Assembly (NCBI GenBank): GCA_944472155.2 | Contig: OX235271.1 | Location: 23,753,710 to 23,817,709, forward strand | DNA: 64,000 nucleotides | Direction of reading: 5' to 3' | From: Trichobilharzia szidati | Taxonomy: Eukaryota; Platyhelminthes; Trematoda; Strigeidida; Schistosomatidae | Shown here: positions 57,713 to 64,000 of the stretch, piece after piece | Layout of the letters: each line of letters opens with the position of its first letter | Position numbering within the stretch: position 1 is the first letter of the stretch | Made by a program: the position numbers and the translations under genes | The notes under the pieces: model-generated | Seen by the model: the letters and a program-made list of their open reading frames with translations, nothing else | The model's database searches: none | What the model was told of the DNA's origin: nothing

Positions 57713-58860
57713 TCTAATCAATCAAATCCACGCATATCAACAATTGATAATTGACCGCGAAGTAATTTGGAAACTACTCAAGTACTACGGCGTACCCGAA
57801 ATATTCATCAACCTTATGCAACAGCTGTACGACAACGACACATGTCAAGTGATCCACAACGGAAAACTCAGCAAGGCGTTTGGAGTAAACACACGAGTCA
57901 GACAAGGGTGCTTATTATCACCAATGATATTCCTAATTGTGGTGGACTGGATTATGCGCCTGACAGTGGGAAACGAGAAGACAGGACCGACGTGAAGAAC
58001 CTAGAAGACCTGGAATTCGCGCGTGGATGATTTATGTTTGATGTCACACAAAATCGAAGACTTACAAGCAAAAACCGACAAACTGGTCGAAGAAGCAGCA
58101 AAGACAGGACTGCAGGTGAACATAGACAAGACGGAGGTTATGAAAATAACCAACCAACAACAACAACAACAGCATCAACATCCAACGCTAATCACCATCA
58201 ACGGGAGGGATTTGAAATAGGTCACTTCATTCATTCACTTATCTAGGGAGCATTGTCTCAAATACAGGAGGAACGGACGAGGATGTCAAATCGAGAATCG
58301 GGAAGGCGAGAAACACATTCATCAACCTGAAACCAATCTGGAAATCTTCGTGACTCACTCAGCCTGCATCAACAACAAAATTCGGATTTTCAATACAAAC
58401 GTCAAGTCACTTCTTCTATACGGATCAGAAACTTGGCCAGTGTGTCACAAAGAATATTTCCAACAGCCTGTTGCACACCTTTATCAACAACTGTCTTTGT
58501 TCTATACTGAAGATCAGATGGCCAGAAAGAATCACCAACAAGAAACTATGGGAACAAACAAAACAAGAAGCAATCGCTCAACAAATATGCAGGAGAAAGT
58601 GGAGATGGATTGGACACTCTCTCGCTGAGGAGGCCGTTGGGTGACATCGCGCGTCAGGCCAGTGCTCGAGTGGAACCCGAAAGGGAAGCGGCGAGTGGGA
58701 CGTCCAAGGGTGACATGGAGGAGATCGTGTGAAGAAGAGTTGAAACAGTATGGACTAAGATGGATGCAAGTGAAAAGTACAGCAGAAGACAGAAGCAAGT
58801 GGAGACGTGCAGTTGAAGCCCTATGTTCCACTAGGAGCCCAAGGGAACAATAATAATAAT
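57713..58860 (+). mobile_element. RTE-type (SR2-like) retrotransposon, RT to 3' end
   Basis: Frames in order: 57740-57995 with DREVIWKLLKYYGVPEIFI and RVRQGCLLSPMIF (RT domain 4); 58023-58220 with LQVNIDKTEVMKI; 58350-58628 with FNTNVKSLLLYGSETW; and 58641-58853 with EWNPKGKRRVGRPRVTW, SCEEELKQYG and a stop, then the 3' end 'agccctatgttccactagg' and an AAT tail. The catalytic YADD segment is lost in a deletion around 57990-58030. Same family as 6578-7289. Confidence 0.88.
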
Positions 58861-59541
58861 ATAAACCATGCAGGATTCAGTAAGTAATGCCTCATTAGTT
58901 TCTAACATGTACAGATATGAGTTCCTGTATTCCTTTCCAAATGACTTTATATATGCGTATTGCTGATGAGGCAGTTATCCAGATAGTAGTTCTGGTGGTA
59001 GATATTTCATAATCTTTTTAAACTATTTCCTAGACGTATCTACGGTTTTCTTTCACAATTCTTTTCGTAATGTCTAATATGTACGAATATAAAGTAGTGT
59101 TAAGTTTGATGACTACTCTCCACGAACACGTGTTCACAATCGCATATTGATGCATTTAGAGTTTCATTAAGACAGTATACGGTTCACCCACCATTTGTAA
59201 GTTATCAATCCAAGTTTTTTTTTAAAAATACATACATAAAAAAGCTTTTTGACTGTGAGGCCAGTAAGGAGAGAAAATGAATATTTCAATATTACAGCAC
59301 ATATGTGGACAAAATTAAGAAATTTGATACATTTCTAAATATCTTTATGCTTTCATTTTATCTCAAAAAAAAAATTGAAAAAAAGTTTATCCACTTGTAA
59401 AAGTGGCATACTGTCATAGACTTCAGTGTTGTGTGCGCATGTACGCTAAACTTGGTACACGTAGTTGGTTGGTTGATTCCATCGTGTAAGACGATGACGA
59501 GCAAATTTCGACTGACACTTCTTTAGTGGGAACAAATGCTT
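58861..59541. other. No feature recognised
   Basis: AT-rich intron sequence with A/T runs near 59215-59230 and 59365-59385. Confidence 0.45.
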
Positions 59542-59772
59542 GTGCGTCGGTGGCACAGTGGTTAGGACGCTCGCCGACTATGCACATGGTCCGGGGTTCG
59601 ATCCCCGGTCGACGCACTCCTTTACCTCGCCAAGCCAGTAATAAGGTCGGTAAAGAGGGAAGGTTGGGCATGAGGCCAGCAACCCCATCCTGTAAAAATA
59701 ATAAACTCTGCTACAGAAACTTCAAGCCTCTAGCTTGAAGCCTTATGTTCCACTGGGAACGTGAAGGAAATA
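59542..59772 (+). mobile_element. tRNA-derived SINE (type 3), full length
   Basis: The head (59542-59617, 76 nt) has tRNA form: terminal stem GTGCGTCG/CGACGCAC, A box TGGCACAGTGGTTAGGACGC, B box GGTTCGATCCC. The body follows (ggttgggcatgaggccagc) and the 3' part 'agccttatgttccactgggaacg', which is the same as the 3' end of the SR2-like RTE at 58816, then a (TA)n tail. This suggests it was moved by that RTE family. Confidence 0.85.
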
Positions 59773-60094
59773 TATATATATATATATATATTGACTAAGA
59801 TTACCTGACAAAGCTATCTCATCTCATACGTATTAATGGACTTTCGGTTTTCTTTATTCTGTTGTATTTATTGACCTTTATTATAAAGGTTAAAGTTCAT
59901 GATTCCAACTTGTAGATCTTTGAAATAGCATGAATAAACGTCCTAAGATCTACATGTGAATTGGTTTTCATACATTGGTGGATTTAGTTTTGCACTCCCA
60001 TCCGGTGTTGTCCTTGAGTAGTAATCTTCAAATGTTTGGCATGAAATTCTCTCCTGCTGTCAAACGTAAGCTGATGTTACAGGACTCAATCCTA
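59773..60094. other. No feature recognised
   Basis: Begins with a (TA)n microsatellite (59770-59792); remaining sequence shows nothing recognisable. Confidence 0.4.
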
Positions 60095-61080
60095 CCTTAT
60101 AGGGAGGCAAGAGTAGTGAAATGGTGGTAGAGCGTGTTGATCACTTCAGTCATTTGGAGGAGTTGCGTTAGCCCCAACGCGCTGATCGCTGTCGAAATCT
60201 CAGCACGGATAAAGAAGCCTCGTTTGTCTTCTAGCTTAGTGGACGTGATATCCGGTTGGCTATCGATCAAAGGACGTGTGTAATGCACAGCAGTAGTTCA
60301 CTACGTCCTCCTTTATGGCTGTCTGTGAGACATGGCCATTGAAAGTGGAAGACACGTAAAGGCTACCTAGCTATCTTTTATCTTGGGTGTTACATATAAT
60401 AGAGTAAGTACTATTGAGGTTAGGCGTGGGTCGAGTGCTCAGTAAGGAGGGGAAATCAATCGACGAGGTTATGAAGCAGTTACATCGATTGAGTGAGATG
60501 GTTAGGATATGTGTTATGCATGCATGTCTAGCCATCGATCGCCTTCCTCAACGACAGGCAATGTTAGGAGACTGACATAGGATCGATCAAGTTGGAAAAG
60601 AGTTAGCTAGTGGTGGTCAAACGAAAACACGGCTTCATCAGTCAATGCAATCCATAATAGTTAGTTTGAGCCAGCCAGTCACCAAACACGTAAAGAGGTG
60701 TAAACTGGATGGCTAGCTGATTGGTTGGGGTCCTTGGGATGGTAACAACCAATGGCTGCTGGAGACAGACAATTGGTGATATGGCTGAAAGTCGTCCTTC
60801 TCGATGATGGTGAAGATGCATTCATCACTCTTTGTGAGTGATTTGTCATATCCAATAAAAGTCTATTGTTTTTCCATATTACTCCAATTCTTTGCGCTCA
60901 TTCACACTTCTGTCTATTATCTCTTTTTTGAATCTGTGTTTATTCTGTTGTCTTGGTTTGTGTGGTACAGGGAGGGAGTGTGTCGAGTTGAACTGGTGCA
61001 CATCTGTGCAAACTAGTTCTATGTTGAAATCGGTCAGCCACTCATTTCGGTGTAACATTTTATTCTGCACGTTTGCGATG
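60095..61080 (+). mobile_element. RTE family 2, C-terminus and 3' end, plus strand
   Basis: Coding-like pieces in shifted frames: RLPQRQAMLGD near 60542, KELASGGQTKTRLHQSM near 60600, LDGWLIGWGPWDGNNQW near 60708. These form the C-terminal part of RTE ORF2 (R-L-P-R-R-A-M-L, G-G-Q-x-K-T-W-x-x-S, L-P-G-W-G-P-R-D). The 3' end continues to about 61045 ('gcacatctgtgcaaactagttc'). Inverted partner of 55025-55990. Confidence 0.82.
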
Positions 61081-62261
61081 TGGCCATCAAAATAAAGGAA
61101 ACACAACAATGCAGTACACTGTCATTGAATATTTGATGTTAGGCTGTAGTCAGTCGTTTCCTGAATAACCTACTTGATAGTGATGTTTTTATTGTTCAGC
61201 AAGTTCGAATGGCGGAGGGATCATACAGTTACCTCGAGGTAAAACTGTGGTGCCAATAAATGCCTAATTTATTCCAGTTATGGAATAAATATTTAAGTTA
61301 ATGGCCGTAAGTATAGTAAACAACCAGTGTGTAGCAAACTACGCATTTTTAAGGGAAAAACAACTTGTGGTAAACAATTATACATATTTTTATGTAAGAT
61401 TGGTAATTTTTTGTCCTATCCTATTTCTCATTGCACACTTGTAATTGTGCATGTGTGTTTCTGTTAGTTGATTATATTGTAACGACATAAGACAAGGGCC
61501 AGGCAACATTATTATTCGTTATTGTTAGCGAAGAATCAACGTCTTCTGATTGGTTGTTTTCTTGCTGAAGGTTATTCTGTACTGCTTGTGACCGTTTCTT
61601 AGAAAGTTAAGCCTTATATCTGCGAATCGTATTTTCACAAGTTAAGTCTGCTGTGATTGGTTGTTGAGTTCCTCAAGATTAGGCTTTGTTATTGTTTTTT
61701 CTCATGACCCCGATTCGGGACGTAAACATTGACGTAAGCTGTTGTCTACAATTTTGGCTTGCAGACTTGCAGCTCTCACCACAATATGACATTTTCAAGT
61801 TTTTGAGATGCAAATACCACATTTTTAGACTGTTCATGTCGACTGCTGGATTTATTGCTTCTTTCTTCAATATATATTAGTCATAAGACTTCTTTAGGTT
61901 TCAACATTCAATCTTGCTAAGCATCGATTATTGATTAGTGCAATAACCTCCTTCACATTTGCTTCATTTGTCTGTTCGTCTAACCACTACACACGTAATC
62001 GTCAAAATATCTATGCTTGAATAGTAAGTAACATTGGCATTTTTAAGACCATTACTGATTTATTACAATAGGAAAAGAGAATGTTACTTTTTCTTGTCAA
62101 TAATAAATCAGAAAATTATTCTGATGCTCGCTAGTGACTTGCTACAGGTTGGAGCTTCCTGGAGTTCTAGTGAGAAGTCGTGACCAGTGAGGTCCAATTA
62201 GAAGTCACGTGTGTGGATGGATGTCCCACCAACGACAATAGTTGGGGTCGCGCTAAAATCA
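61081..62261. other. No feature recognised; kinase intron
   Basis: No open frame of note. I searched by eye for the expected next MARK exon on the plus strand and did not find it. Confidence 0.45.
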
Positions 62262-62478
62262 CGAATTGGTAGAAGTTAGAATTCATGAGCCATTGAATCG
62301 GGTAGGGTCCCAGTGGCTGAATGGTATACGAGCTTGCCTTGTAATCGGAAGGTCCTGGGTTCGAATCCCAGTGGGTGCGTACTGCCGATGATTCCCAAAC
62401 TAGGATGAAACAGCAGCTGTCCAGTACTCCCTGGTTTTCAATGGTTCTCTAACTGATATCAGTCCGTGATCAACTCGT
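62262..62478 (+). mobile_element. Sm-alpha-like SINE, copy 2, with Pol III boxes
   Basis: A box TGGCTGAATGG (62314-62324) and a perfect B box GGTTCGAATCC (62358-62368) are followed by a hammerhead-like core and a tail ending GTGATCAAC. The Sm-alpha family of schistosomes is a tRNA-related retroposon with a hammerhead ribozyme; order and motifs agree. Confidence 0.82.
62378..62429 (+). ncRNA. Hammerhead ribozyme-like sequence
   Basis: Stem I GTACTG/CAGTAC pairs fully. The core reads C-CGATGA (family core CTGATGA, so U4 is changed to C), stem II TCC..GGA with a CAAACTA loop, then GAAA, stem III CAGC/GCTG with a one-base loop, and the cleavage triplet GTC at 62419-62421 followed by CAGTACTCC. 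The very short stem III is a feature of schistosome hammerheads. The core change may reduce or abolish cleavage. Confidence 0.75.
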
Positions 62479-62959
62479 AAAACATAACTAATCCTTACAA
62501 ACCAAACTATAGAAAATAATAAATCTTATTTCATACATTTCGTTGCCTTGATAAATTTCGATAGAGAAAGAAAGATCAAATTTGCAGTATAAAATGGCAT
62601 CATCACTGTATTCCACAGGTTCTCATCAGCTACTGCAAACTGCCTGAAATTACAATGGTTATAAATAATGACAATAACATACCTCAGTGTTTGGAAGGTA
62701 ATAAAGAAAACATTCTTAGATGAACGCATCCGGAATATAAGTATAACCAATATTTAGTTTAAGTTACCGTCAATTTATATGCTTTCAAACTATGGGAAAA
62801 AAGAGGGAGGGGTGAGAGAAGACAGAAAACAGAAAAATCTAATAAACAGTGTTAGCTTGTACGTCAACATAGCAACTCAAGAGGGTTAAAGTTCATCAAA
62901 TTGAAAACTTGCTTAGTGAGCTCAGCCCATTAATGTGTATGAATAATCAGTGTAATGAA
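62479..62959. other. No feature recognised
   Basis: AT-rich; one 74-residue minus frame without recognisable motif. Confidence 0.4.
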
Positions 62960-64000
62960 AGTAATACGGTTACCAAGGGAGTGAAAGATTCACTACACAC
63001 ACACACTCTCTCTGTGTGTATAAGTTTGGTCTGAAACGTTTGATTGCAATTGTTTCAGCAGTAAATCCTAGTAAATTTCTTGTCCTTTGTATGTTTAATA
63101 TTTTGAAGGATTTGGAAATGTCGACGAAATGACCCGTATCCACAGAGTGGGTGTCTAGTAATTGCACTTTGTAAATATCTGCTTCCTTTTAAGCATAGGT
63201 TTCTTGGAATATGCTTTGAAAACCGGATAGAAGCCCTTCTTTCTGTCCTTCCAATGTACTTGCTGCTGCAGGTGCACGTAAATTTATAAATGCAGCAGGG
63301 TGCTTATCCAGTTTCGACTGGCTTATAGAGCATGTAGTGCTGTATAGTGTCACCCTCTTAGCTGCAGGGAAACATCTTTTTATTGCTCCTTTCATCCTCC
63401 TGTCAATCTTTTGTGATACTGCTTCTCCTTTGTATGGGAGGCAAATGAACACTTTCTTCTTTATTAATTATTAACTGTTGGATACTTCTCTTTCTAATCT
63501 CTTTCTTTGCTGTACTTTAGGATAAGTCCTTTTGGATACCCGTTTTTCTTAAGGCATTTTTCAACAAAGCTTAATTCTTCTTCTACCTTGTTAGACGAAC
63601 ATAACTTCCCGGCTCTGTCGTATAGTGAGTGTCCTTACTAATCCCCGCTTATAGCATATAGGGCAGAAGCTGTTGTAGTGAAAATATGGTCCAGTCCAGG
63701 TTTCTTTTCTGTAGATGGACTTTTCAACCTTTCCATAGTTTCTTTATTTTACATTTAGGTCCAGGAAATTGAACTCGTCGTTGTGTGTATATTCTATGGT
63801 GAATTTAAGGCGGTCAACTAATACGGATGTCTGATGCATGTCGTTACAAACAAAAAACGTATCATCGACATATCAACGATAGTATGTTGTTTCGTTGATA
63901 GCATCACTCAATCGCGTCTGTTCGAGATAACCCATGAAGATATCGGCTAGAATAGGTCCTAGAGGTGAACCAATGGTGGCGACCCCGTGAATTTGTTGGT
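62960..64000 (-). pseudogene. Penelope-like element RT and GIY-YIG, broken, runs off right edge
   Basis: Minus strand from the edge: GVATIGSPLGPILADIFMGY (RT), then a stop directly before the catalytic YVDDTFFVCND (about 63870), FNFLDLNVK, YRKETWTGPYFHYNSF, and KNGYPKGLIL. The frame 63452-63189 gives the RT-endonuclease linker (CLPYKGEAVSQKIDRRMKGA, KRCFPAA). The GIY-YIG core FTCTCSSKYIGRTERR is in another frame (about 63220-63290), and 63167-62970 gives the end (HSVDTGHFVD, RFRPNLYTQRE). A different Penelope subfamily from that at 24315-26623. Confidence 0.88.

Noticed and set aside
59542..59617. Working tRNA gene
   Set aside because: It folds like a tRNA, but it is fused to a SINE body with an RTE-type 3' end and a (TA)n tail, so it is a SINE head.
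62310..62370. tRNA gene from A and B boxes
   Set aside because: No acceptor-stem pairing and it is followed by a hammerhead-type core; it is a Sm-alpha-like SINE.
54433..64000. Further MARK kinase exons
   Set aside because: No frame with the expected kinase motifs (L-F-R-E-V, H-R-D-L-K, D-F-G) was seen on the plus strand.
1..64000. CRISPR array, rRNA genes or bacterial operons
   Set aside because: No regularly spaced short direct repeats or rRNA-like stretches; gene structure is eukaryotic with introns.

Overview
The window looks like a blood fluke (Schistosoma or a close trematode relative) nuclear genome. It is AT-rich, has one or two host genes with very short 5' introns, and is dominated by transposable elements of the kinds known from schistosomes: CR1/jockey-type and RTE-type non-LTR retrotransposons, Penelope-like elements with GIY-YIG endonuclease, a Gypsy fragment, a Mutator-like (MULE) transposase, and tRNA-derived SINEs carrying a hammerhead-like fold as in the schistosome Sm-alpha family. 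The organism call rests on this combination and on gene structure, not on a database match.

Host genes. (1) A prefoldin subunit 4 gene on the minus strand: exons 1-3 at 9309-9553 (introns of only 35 and 37 bp) and a last exon at 31000-31201. The phase and the protein join fit exactly, but the last exon lies on the wrong side of exons 1-3, so the locus is rearranged, duplicated or misassembled. (2) The first coding exons of a MARK/PAR-1 type kinase on the plus strand (52065-52340 and 54379-54432). The next exon is not found before 64000, so the rest of the window is a transposon-filled intron.

Layout. 1-1090: 3' end of a CR1 element. 1265-3121: broken MULE transposase with SWIM zinc finger. 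6331-7289: RT fragments. 7719-8710: 992-bp segment repeated almost perfectly at 37796-38787. 9309-9553: prefoldin exons. 9603-10926 and 17520-20022: two copies of one CR1-like family (minus). 10965-13482 and 41677-44202: 2.5-kb, nearly identical inverted arms. 13880-17336 (minus) and about 32190-37795 (plus): two copies of a second CR1 family in opposite orientation, sharing the same stop codons. 20024-20870: Gypsy pol remnant. 22745-28060: a third CR1 family (minus) split by a Penelope-like composite at 24315-26623, which has a 13-bp target duplication and two 772-bp inverted arms. 28290-30770: nested RTE elements. 39340-47735: retroelement ends, SINE and other short repeats. 54433-64000: kinase intron with RTE, three SINE types, a TIR element containing telomere-like repeats, two hammerhead-like folds, and a second Penelope-like element running off the right edge.

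Only the prefoldin and kinase exons look like conserved host coding sequence. Almost all other open frames are retroelement ORFs (mostly broken) or chance frames. Several nested inverted repeats make this a plausible hotspot for inversion, hairpin formation or assembly error.
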